From contig WFRK01000005.1 in the NCBI GenBank assembly GCA_015486535.1, forward strand, positions 1 to 37,075: a stretch of DNA of 37,075 bases, in the 5' to 3' direction. The position numbers and the translations under genes are program-made. Positions 9,719 to 17,192 of the stretch are shown here, in pieces. The notes below the pieces were generated by a model. The model did not search any database. It saw only the letters and a list, made by a program, of their open reading frames with translations, and was not told the DNA's origin. Position 1 is the stretch's first letter, and each line of letters starts with the position of its first letter. This DNA comes from Candidatus Microgenomates bacterium. Its GTDB lineage: Bacteria > Patescibacteriota > Microgenomatia > UBA1400 > PJMF01.

Positions 9719-10396
9719 GTGAAAAAAATTAGACAGGTCGCCATCGCTATCGCCCAAGTACACAGCCGACAACATCAGCGTTACTATGTCTATAAACGGA
9801 TCTTAGACATCACTGTCGCTCTCATTCTGATTATCATTTTTTTGCCTTTTTGGATTTTAGTCCCATTAGTGGTTTGGGTTGACTCCGGACGCCCCATTTT
9901 TTTCAAGCATAAGCGTGTCGGTAAATACGGTGAGGAATTTTATTTATTCAAATTCCGTTCGATGGTTAAGGGTGCTGATGAACTCCTTCATAAACGTGAC
10001 AAAGAACTGTTGGCAAAATTCAAAGCGAATGATTGGAAAATCGAAAATGATCCCCGCATCACTCGTGTCGGTAAAAGTTTAAGGCGCTTAACGATTGATG
10101 AATTCCCCCAACTTTTTAATGTCCTTAAGGGTGAGATGAGTGTCGTCGGACCGAGAGCTTATGTAGCCAAAGAATTGATTGAGCAAACAAAACGTTATCC
10201 AACGACAAGAAAGTATTTGCCTTACATTTTGTCAATTAAACCCGGTATCACCGGTGTTTGGCAAGTGAACGGGCGCAATGACATCCCCTTTACACAACGT
10301 TCGGCCATGGATGCGGCTTACGCCAAACGTCATCACATCGTTGAAGATATCCTTATTCTCCTAAAAACGCCAAAAGCGATGATTTCTCGCTGGTAA
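9719..10396 (+). CDS. Polyprenyl-phosphate sugar-1-phosphate transferase (bacterial sugar transferase family, WcaJ/WbaP-like)
   Basis: YKRILDITVALILIIIFLPFWILVPLVVWVDSGRPIFFKHKRVGKYGEEFYLFKFRSMVKGAD, RRLTIDEFPQLFNVLKGEMSVVGPRAYV, KPGITGVWQVNGRNDI. GTG start. Confidence 0.92.
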   Translation: MKKIRQVAIAIAQVHSRQHQRYYVYKRILDITVALILIIIFLPFWILVPLVVWVDSGRPIFFKHKRVGKYGEEFYLFKFRSMVKGADELLHKRDKELLAKFKANDWKIENDPRITRVGKSLRRLTIDEFPQLFNVLKGEMSVVGPRAYVAKELIEQTKRYPTTRKYLPYILSIKPGITGVWQVNGRNDIPFTQRSAMDAAYAKRHHIVEDILILLKTPKAMISRW

Positions 10397-10430
10397 TTTG
10401 CTTTTTTTTCTTTTATACTTTTCTTTGTCT

Positions 10431-12416
10431 ATGCTGAATTTGGATCCAACGCAACCAACAACAAAAGTCAAAGACGTGCTTCGCGGTGAAGCGACTGAAG
10501 CAGCTCAAATGAATCAATCGCCTGAATCAACAAAGATGAACGGCAAAAAAAGAAAATCAAAGAAAAAAATCTTGTTTATTATCGCGATCTTCCTGCTTTT
10601 TTTACTGAGCACTGCTGCTGGTCTGGCTTTTTACACTTATACCATTGTTAACCAATTGAAAAATCAGGCGGCGGAGGTGAAGCAATCAAGCGAGACAGCC
10701 TATACACAATTCAAGCAACAGAATTTACCAGCGACAAAAACCGCTCTTGATCAAGCACAGACTGAACTCGGTCAACTCAAATTAACCTACACCAAATTAA
10801 ATTTCTATCGCTTCTTTCCTCTGGTAAATTTATACTATGCCGACGGAGAACATGGGTTGGCGGCGACACAGTCAACCATTGCCGCCGGTCAAAAGGCGAT
10901 TGACGTTCTGGTACCTTATGCCGATGTGCTTGGTTTCACCGGCAAAGGAAGTTTTACCGGCGGCACGGCGGAAGACCGATTGGGTTTGATTTTGAAGACG
11001 ATCGACAAACTTTTACCGCAAATGGACGCAATGCAGGCTGATTTGAAAAACGCCGATGAGCAGCTGGCTCAAATCGATCCCCAACGCTACCCGGAAAATT
11101 ACCGTGGCCTGGCAATTCGTGCCAAGTTAATCCAAGCACGCAGCACTCTTCACGGAGCCAATGAGGCCCTATCAACCTATCGACCGGTGATCGCTCGACT
11201 CCCCAGTTTAGCCGGAGCCGAGGGAAAACGAAAAAAATATTTGGTTCTTTTTCAAAATGATAATGAGTTAAGACCAACAGGTGGATTTTTGACTGCTTAT
11301 GCGGTCGTCTTTGTTGAAAATGGCAAAGTCACTCCAGAGAAATCGGATGATATTTATGAATTGGATAAAAAATTTAGGAAGAGAATTCCCATTCCCGCCG
11401 CATTGGGTCGTTATCTCACAACTGAAAAATACTGGCACTTAAGGGACATGAACATCGATCCTGATTTCAAACAATCGATGGACACTTTTTATCGCTACTA
11501 CAAGCTGGTACCTGGAGAACCAAACAACATTGATGGCATTATTGCTTTGGATACGCAATTCCTGGTTCATTTGATGAACATTCTCGGACCGGTTCAAGTA
11601 CCCGGTTACGGTACTTTTAGCGCTAAAAATGATAAAAGCTGCGATTGTCCCCAGATTATTCATGTCTTATCAGAAATTATTACTCGGCCAACACCATATA
11701 TCCGTAAACATCGTAAAGGCATTTTAGGTCCGTTAATGCGAGCGATTATCATTAAAGCTTATGGCGCTCCCAAAGCCCAGTGGCCCGGTTTATTCGGACA
11801 GTTCTTCACCGATATCGAAGCCAAACATATTCAGTTTTATTTCCTCAATCAAGCCGATGAAAAAGCGGCGACGTTAATTAATGCCACAGGAGAGATGAAG
11901 CCCAAACCGAACTCGGATTATTTGGCGGTGATTGATGCCAATTTAGCTGGTGCCAAATCAAATCTTTATGTACGAAATAGTCTGAAAGAAACAGTCAAGC
12001 CACCAGTCAAAGGAGAAATGGAGAAAACATTGGAAATTACTTACAAAAACCCCCGTCGGGCCGACAATTGTAATCTTGAAGCGGGCCTACTTTGTTTAAA
12101 CTCGACCTTAAAAGATTGGAATCGGATTTATTTACCCGCAGGGAGTAAGTTGATCAAGGCGCAAGGTTATTTAGAACCACCGAAAGTCTATCAAGCACAA
12201 GGTTTCACGGTCGTCGATGGTTTCTTTATTCTTGAACCTAAAGGTGTCGCAAAACTGAAATTGGATTATCGCGTGCCTTACCAAGATGAAAAAGTTTACC
12301 GTCTCCATATTTTCAAACAGGCCGGTATCCGTCAATATCCATTTTTAATTAATGTGAATGGTAATGAAACACGTTTAACCATTAATAAAGATACTGACTT
12401 TAAGAGTCAATTTTAA
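10431..12416 (+). CDS. DUF4012 domain-containing membrane-anchored protein
   Basis: N-terminal TM (KKILFIIAIFLLFLLSTAAGLAFYTYTIV), then KYLVLFQNDNELRPTGGFLTAYAVVFVENGKV typical of DUF4012. ATG at 10431 preferred over the tracked 10398 start. Confidence 0.82.
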   Translation: MLNLDPTQPTTKVKDVLRGEATEAAQMNQSPESTKMNGKKRKSKKKILFIIAIFLLFLLSTAAGLAFYTYTIVNQLKNQAAEVKQSSETAYTQFKQQNLPATKTALDQAQTELGQLKLTYTKLNFYRFFPLVNLYYADGEHGLAATQSTIAAGQKAIDVLVPYADVLGFTGKGSFTGGTAEDRLGLILKTIDKLLPQMDAMQADLKNADEQLAQIDPQRYPENYRGLAIRAKLIQARSTLHGANEALSTYRPVIARLPSLAGAEGKRKKYLVLFQNDNELRPTGGFLTAYAVVFVENGKVTPEKSDDIYELDKKFRKRIPIPAALGRYLTTEKYWHLRDMNIDPDFKQSMDTFYRYYKLVPGEPNNIDGIIALDTQFLVHLMNILGPVQVPGYGTFSAKNDKSCDCPQIIHVLSEIITRPTPYIRKHRKGILGPLMRAIIIKAYGAPKAQWPGLFGQFFTDIEAKHIQFYFLNQADEKAATLINATGEMKPKPNSDYLAVIDANLAGAKSNLYVRNSLKETVKPPVKGEMEKTLEITYKNPRRADNCNLEAGLLCLNSTLKDWNRIYLPAGSKLIKAQGYLEPPKVYQAQGFTVVDGFFILEPKGVAKLKLDYRVPYQDEKVYRLHIFKQAGIRQYPFLINVNGNETRLTINKDTDFKSQF

Positions 12417-12965
12417 ATGTTAGCTAGAAGCTTTAAGGTCAAAGGTCTGATTCTGAAACGAGCTAACTTTGGCGAAGCTGATCAGATTATTCATTTTTTA
12501 ACCCTTGAATATGGTAATTTTGCGGCGGTCGCTAAGGGGGTGCGACGACTCCGATCAAAAAAAATGGGCACTCTAGAACCGGGTAATCTTGTCCATGCTT
12601 TTTTCATTCGCACTAAAGGCTTGCCTTTAGTGACCCAAATCGGCCAACGAAAAAGCATCGACTTTTCACAATTGGATCTCAAACAAATGAAATTGTTGCT
12701 CCAACTTTTAGAGACGTTCGACAAATTATTTGTTGAAGAGGAGCTAGATCGTTATAGTTTCCAGCAAATTCTTTCATTGAGACAGTTAGTGCTCAATCGG
12801 GCTGAGCCAAGATCGGCAATTCAAACTCAGTTAGCTGATCTCATTAGTCATTTGGGATTTCAGCATCCTCAACAAAGCCATTTTAGCAGCCTGACAGCTT
12901 ATATTGAGGCGCTAACGGAAACCCAACTTAACAGTGGTCGATTTTTGAAAGTTAAGGTAAAATAG
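12417..12965 (+). CDS. recO: DNA repair protein RecO (short form)
   Basis: KVKGLILKRANFGEADQIIHFLTLEYGNFAAVAKGVRRLRSKKMGTLEPGNLVHAFF is RecO OB-fold-like; only 182 aa. Confidence 0.78.
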   Translation: MLARSFKVKGLILKRANFGEADQIIHFLTLEYGNFAAVAKGVRRLRSKKMGTLEPGNLVHAFFIRTKGLPLVTQIGQRKSIDFSQLDLKQMKLLLQLLETFDKLFVEEELDRYSFQQILSLRQLVLNRAEPRSAIQTQLADLISHLGFQHPQQSHFSSLTAYIEALTETQLNSGRFLKVKVK

Positions 12966-12969
12966 GTTT

Positions 12970-14388
12970 ATGTCAACGCCAAGTCTGAATGAAATTGTTT
13001 CCCTTGCCAAACGTCGTGGTTTTGTTTATCCTTCGTCAAGCATTTATGGCGGTTTGGCTAACGCTTACGATTATGGTCCCCTTGGTTCGCAGCTGATGAA
13101 AAACATCCGTGATGCCTGGTGGCATCACTTCATTGAATCACGCGCCGATATGGTTGGTCTTGATTCTCAGGTCATTCAACACCCAAACACCTGGATCGCT
13201 TCCGGTCATGTCGCATCATTTAATGATCCTCTCGTAGAAGATACCGTTAATCACAAACGCTATCGTGCCGATCATTTAGTCGAGGGTTGGTTGAAAGAAC
13301 AGAAAGAACCACCAACGGTTGACGTTGACAGTCTCTCCCTTGCCGAGTTGGCTGATTTCATTCAAATTCATCACGTTTTAAGTCCCGACCGAAATCCGGT
13401 TACACCACCGAAACCATTCAGTCTCTTATTCAAGACACATATTGGCACTATTGAGGGAGATCAGGACGAGGTTTATCTCCGCGGTGAAACGGCCCAAGGT
13501 ATTTTCCTTAATTTTAAAAACATTCTGGATTCGACCCGTGTCAAGCTTCCGTTTGGCATTGGCCAAATTGGCAAAAGTTTCCGTAATGAAATTACGACCG
13601 GCCAATTTGTTTTCCGCACTTTCGAATTTGAACAAGCAGAAATTGAGTACTTCTTTAACCCAAAAACAACTGCCTGGCAACCATTATTTAAACGTTGGCA
13701 GACAGAGATGTGGCAGTTTATCACTGACACTCTTGGTGTCGAGGCCAAACATCTTCGCTGGCGTCAGCATTCTGATGCCGAGAGAAGTTTTTATAGTCGG
13801 GAAACTTATGATCTCGATTATCAATTTTCTTTTGGTTTTAAGGAGTTATGGGGCATCGCTTATCGTACCGATTATGATTTACAGCAACAGATGAAATTTT
13901 CCGGTCAAGATCTGAGTTACATTGACCCTTACACTCAAGAAAAATTTATGCCTCATGTCATCGAGCCGGCTTTGGGTTTGAATCGAGTTTTTCTGATGCT
14001 CTTAACTGATGCCTACCACGTTGACCCAATCAACCAACGTCATTATCTGCGCTTAAAACCGGATTTGGCCCCTTATCATCTTGCCGTCTTTCCCTTATTG
14101 AAAAATAAACCTGCTTTAGTCAAAAAAGCGCAAACAATTTTTCATCGTCTTCAATCTCACTATCGTGTCACTTGGGACGAACGAGGTAATATCGGCAAAC
14201 GCTATCTTTACCAAGATGAAATTGGCACTCCTTTTGCCTTAACGATTGATTTTGAAACACTTGATGATGAAGCGGTAACGGTGAGAAATAGAAATACAAC
14301 TACCCAAAAAAGAGTGGGTCTGAATAAACTTGAGCGCTATCTCCAACAAAATTTAAACAAGACACAAAAGAATCTCTCAATTGATTAA
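12970..14388 (+). CDS. glyS: Glycyl-tRNA synthetase (single-chain, dimeric type)
   Basis: LAKRRGFVYPSSSIYGGLANAYDYGPLGSQLMKNIRDAWW, YLRGETAQGIFLNFKNI, PFGIGQIGKSFRNEITTGQFVFRTFEFEQAEIEYF, PHVIEPALGLNRVFL. Confidence 0.95.
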   Translation: MSTPSLNEIVSLAKRRGFVYPSSSIYGGLANAYDYGPLGSQLMKNIRDAWWHHFIESRADMVGLDSQVIQHPNTWIASGHVASFNDPLVEDTVNHKRYRADHLVEGWLKEQKEPPTVDVDSLSLAELADFIQIHHVLSPDRNPVTPPKPFSLLFKTHIGTIEGDQDEVYLRGETAQGIFLNFKNILDSTRVKLPFGIGQIGKSFRNEITTGQFVFRTFEFEQAEIEYFFNPKTTAWQPLFKRWQTEMWQFITDTLGVEAKHLRWRQHSDAERSFYSRETYDLDYQFSFGFKELWGIAYRTDYDLQQQMKFSGQDLSYIDPYTQEKFMPHVIEPALGLNRVFLMLLTDAYHVDPINQRHYLRLKPDLAPYHLAVFPLLKNKPALVKKAQTIFHRLQSHYRVTWDERGNIGKRYLYQDEIGTPFALTIDFETLDDEAVTVRNRNTTTQKRVGLNKLERYLQQNLNKTQKNLSID

Positions 14389-14430
14389 GTCTCAAACAAT
14401 AATTTATTTATCAATTAAGGAAAAACTAAA

Positions 14431-15318
14431 ATGCAAGTTGAATCAGATACTTCAATGCCAACCAGCAAAAATCAATCCTCTGTCATGAAATCTAAATCAC
14501 TTTGGTTAATTGTCGCTGGAATTTCTTTAAGTTTACTTTTATTGGCAATAGTGGCTTTCTTCTTTATTCAAAGACAATTTCAGCAACCGGCGGCAAAAAC
14601 AATCACGCAACCAAAAAAACGAAAACTGAGTCAACCGCTGAATGTAATTCCCTTACAAAAACGACCTTACCTTAGTATCTCACCTGAAGTGGATGGTCAT
14701 CACCTTGTCATTCATATCGATCATCTCGTCAAGGGTGCTGCCAGCGCTGAATATGAACTGGAGTATCAAACGGGCAGCATGCTCCAAGGTGCTTTCGGTG
14801 AAATTCAATTAGCCCAATTACCGGCAAGAGAAACGGTTTTCCTCGGCAGCTGTAGTGCTGGAGGCGCCTGCACTTATCATGAAAACATCAAGGGAGGCTC
14901 TTTATTAACCCGTTTCAAAGGTGAACATAATTATGCACTGAAGTCGGATTTTCGTTTTTATGAGACACAAAAAATGACCGATACCACTTTTGCTTCACGC
15001 GATGCGAAATTTCGTTTGACCAGTACTGATTTGATCAAAAATAAATATGTCATTATCTTTAACGGGGCTGGGATACCCAAAGCAGATAAACTTAAAGGTG
15101 AAATTTTATCCGATCCGTTCATCATTGCCGTCAGTGGCCATCTTAAGGGCGACGCAAGCGAACTCAGTATTCTCACTCGCCAACCGGGAGCAACCGCTAT
15201 TGCGGGCTGGGATGGTCAAAATTGGCGTTACTTTCCAGTGAAAACTAATGTTGGCAGTAAAACGATTGATTTGAAAAACCTGCCTTTGATGAAAATTTAT
15301 CTGGCAATGAAACGTTAA
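14431..15318 (+). CDS. Membrane-anchored hypothetical protein with extracytoplasmic domain
   Basis: One N-terminal TM (SLWLIVAGISLSLLLLAIVAFFFIQ) followed by a soluble domain containing CSAGGAC; no family recognised. Confidence 0.65.
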   Translation: MQVESDTSMPTSKNQSSVMKSKSLWLIVAGISLSLLLLAIVAFFFIQRQFQQPAAKTITQPKKRKLSQPLNVIPLQKRPYLSISPEVDGHHLVIHIDHLVKGAASAEYELEYQTGSMLQGAFGEIQLAQLPARETVFLGSCSAGGACTYHENIKGGSLLTRFKGEHNYALKSDFRFYETQKMTDTTFASRDAKFRLTSTDLIKNKYVIIFNGAGIPKADKLKGEILSDPFIIAVSGHLKGDASELSILTRQPGATAIAGWDGQNWRYFPVKTNVGSKTIDLKNLPLMKIYLAMKR

Positions 15319-15435
15319 TCAATCGCTCCCTTCATTCCTCAGAATAATCTTCTTGTTTTCCTTGTTTTCCTCGCCGAGATTATCTCCGCTGCCATCTAAC
15401 TTCTCCCAGCTGACTTTAATTTCCTCTTGCATCAT
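15319..15435 (-). CDS. Possible small ORF, 38 aa (MMQEEIKVSWEKLDGSGDNLGEENKENKKIILRNEGSD)
   Basis: Complete ATG-to-TGA minus-strand ORF filling the spacer between the 14431 gene and mraZ; the only long open stretch there. Not in the ORF track (below its length cutoff). Confidence 0.25.
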   Translation of the reverse strand: MMQEEIKVSWEKLDGSGDNLGEENKENKKIILRNEGSD

Positions 15436-15454
15436 TGTGGTAAAAAGTGGTAAA
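15435..15454 (+). promoter_or_regulatory. Candidate MraZ operator: tandem 10-bp repeats TTGTGGTAAA AAGTGGTAAA
   Basis: Two adjacent 10-bp units sharing GTGGTAAA, directly upstream of mraZ, with TATAAG just downstream (15461-15466). Resembles published MraZ-box periodicity. Confidence 0.55.
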
Positions 15455-15522
15455 GTATCTTATAAGTTAAAAATACCTTGATAACCAGAGAAAAAACTTT
15501 ATTCAAGGTCAATTATAAATTT

Positions 15523-15951
15523 ATGTTTATCGGCCGATACTATCACACACTAGAACAGAAGAGACGCTTGTCTTTGCCGAAAGTTTTTCGCGATCAAGCA
15601 AACCAATGGGTGGTCACACGTGGTTTGGATGGCGGTTTATTTTTAATGAAAGCAGCCGAATTTAAAAAAAATCTGCAACAACTGGCGCAACGCAGTTTTA
15701 CCAAAAAAGATAATCGTGATTTTGTGCGTTTAATGGCTCATGATGCGAAGCAACTCACACCCGACAAACTTGGTCGAATCCAACTGCCCGAATATTTGAC
15801 TCAATTAGCTCAGCTAAAAAAGAATCTTGTTGTTGTTGGTTCCTATGACCATGTTGAAATTTGGGACCAAATAAAATATCACCAATATCTTGAAAAATTA
15901 GAGAAAAAAGCGGAAGTGATTGCCGAAAGATTGGAAGATGTCACTAACTAA
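15523..15951 (+). CDS. mraZ: Transcriptional regulator MraZ
   Basis: MFIGRYYHTLEQKRRLSLPKVFRDQ, VVTRGLDGGLFLM, DKLGRIQLPEYLTQLAQLKKNLVVVGSYDHVEIWD. ATG at 15523 gives the canonical N-terminus. Confidence 0.93.
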   Translation: MFIGRYYHTLEQKRRLSLPKVFRDQANQWVVTRGLDGGLFLMKAAEFKKNLQQLAQRSFTKKDNRDFVRLMAHDAKQLTPDKLGRIQLPEYLTQLAQLKKNLVVVGSYDHVEIWDQIKYHQYLEKLEKKAEVIAERLEDVTN

Positions 15952-16834
15952 AGCCTTACACCAACCGGTAATGCTGACCACCACACTAGAGTGGTTGGCA
16001 ATTAAACCGGGGCAGTGGTACGTCGACGCTACTTTTGGTCGCGGCGGTCACACTCAGGCAATGCTGCAACAAAAAGCGAGAGTGATTGCTTTTGACTTCG
16101 ATAGTGAAGCAATTAACTATGGCAAAACTCATTTGCAACGGTTTATTCAAACAGGAAAATTAATTCTTATTCGACGCAATTTTGATCAGTTGCAAGAGAC
16201 CGTGGCTAACTTAGAAAAAAAAGGGATTGTCTCAGCCATTTCGGCCATTTTATTTGATTTTGGCACCAGTGTCGATCAATTAAAATCAAAAGAAAGAGGC
16301 TTCAGTTTTGCTCATGAAGCACCATTGGATATGAGAATGGATCAAAAATTGGCCGTCACCGCCGCCGATTTACTCCGTTTTCTGAATGAAAAACAATTAC
16401 GACAACTTTTTTGGCAGTATGGCGGTGAAAAAAAAGCGCGCGCCATTGCCCATGCCATCAAACAAACAAATCAACCGATTGAGACAACTCAAGCACTGGT
16501 TCAATTGGTTCTTAACATCAAGGGTAAACGACACGGCAAGTTACATCCTGCTACGAAAGTATTTCAAGCTTTAAGAATTGCGGTTAATAGTGAACTGGAT
16601 AATATCATTACTGTTTTACCTCAAGCGATCGAAATTCTGGCCTCAAAAGGTCGTCTCATTGCCATCAGTTTTCATGAAGGCGAAGACAGACTAATCAAGC
16701 AAACATTTAAGTCCTGGCAACTAGAAAATTTGGGCAAGATACTGACTAAAAAACCGCTGACTCCGAATGAACAAGAACTTAGTTTTAACCAACGTGCTCG
16801 TAGCGCTAAATTGCGCGTATTCGAAAAAATATGA
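15938..16834 (+). CDS. rsmH: 16S rRNA (cytosine(1402)-N(4))-methyltransferase
   Basis: HQPVMLTTTLEWLAIKPGQWYVDATFGRGGHTQAML, ILFDFGTSVDQLKSKERGFSFAHEAPLDMRMDQ, ATKVFQALRIAVNSELDNI, ISFHEGEDRLIKQTFK. ATG at 15938 overlaps mraZ by 14 nt. Confidence 0.95.
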   Translation: MSLTKALHQPVMLTTTLEWLAIKPGQWYVDATFGRGGHTQAMLQQKARVIAFDFDSEAINYGKTHLQRFIQTGKLILIRRNFDQLQETVANLEKKGIVSAISAILFDFGTSVDQLKSKERGFSFAHEAPLDMRMDQKLAVTAADLLRFLNEKQLRQLFWQYGGEKKARAIAHAIKQTNQPIETTQALVQLVLNIKGKRHGKLHPATKVFQALRIAVNSELDNIITVLPQAIEILASKGRLIAISFHEGEDRLIKQTFKSWQLENLGKILTKKPLTPNEQELSFNQRARSAKLRVFEKI

Positions 16835-17145
16835 CCAAACATTTAAAAACTCAACCCAGAAAAAAATTCGGCCTCACCGGCTACTACTCATTGCTGGCTC
16901 TTTTAGTCATCTGGCAATTAGGCCTGACTCTTTACCATATTGGTAACAGTATTGGCTGTCGCGCTCAATTGGCGCAACTCAGTCATCAATATCACCTTCT
17001 CAGCCAACAAAAAATGCAGCTCAGTTTAAAAAGCAGTCAAAAAGTGAGTTTGGCCACGGTTGAAAAAAAAGCCGAAAGCGACGGTTTTGTGAAAATTCAA
17101 CGAGTTGCTCGCATCGGTTTAAAACAACACTTGGCCGCTCTTTGA
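16831..17145 (+). CDS. ftsL: FtsL-like cell division protein
   Basis: 104 aa, one TM then a coiled-coil-like segment, between rsmH and ftsI; ATGA overlap with rsmH. Confidence 0.7.
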   Translation: MTKHLKTQPRKKFGLTGYYSLLALLVIWQLGLTLYHIGNSIGCRAQLAQLSHQYHLLSQQKMQLSLKSSQKVSLATVEKKAESDGFVKIQRVARIGLKQHLAAL

Positions 17146-17160
17146 CGTTAATTACCCTTA

Positions 17161-17178
17161 AATTTCGCCATCGAAATT
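17161..17178. repeat. Perfect inverted repeat AATTTCG-CCAT-CGAAATT
   Basis: 7-bp perfect arms, 4-nt centre, in the ftsL-ftsI spacer, abutting a TGTTAGACT extended -10-like element. Confidence 0.5.
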
Positions 17179-17192
17179 GTTAGACTAAGGCT

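Noticed and set aside
10954-11277. 107-aa minus-strand ORF opposite the DUF4012 gene
   Set aside because: Antisense shadow ORF of a coding region; no recognisable domain.
13442-13894. 150-aa + strand ORF inside glyS
   Set aside because: Out-of-frame with a confident GlyRS; compositional shadow.
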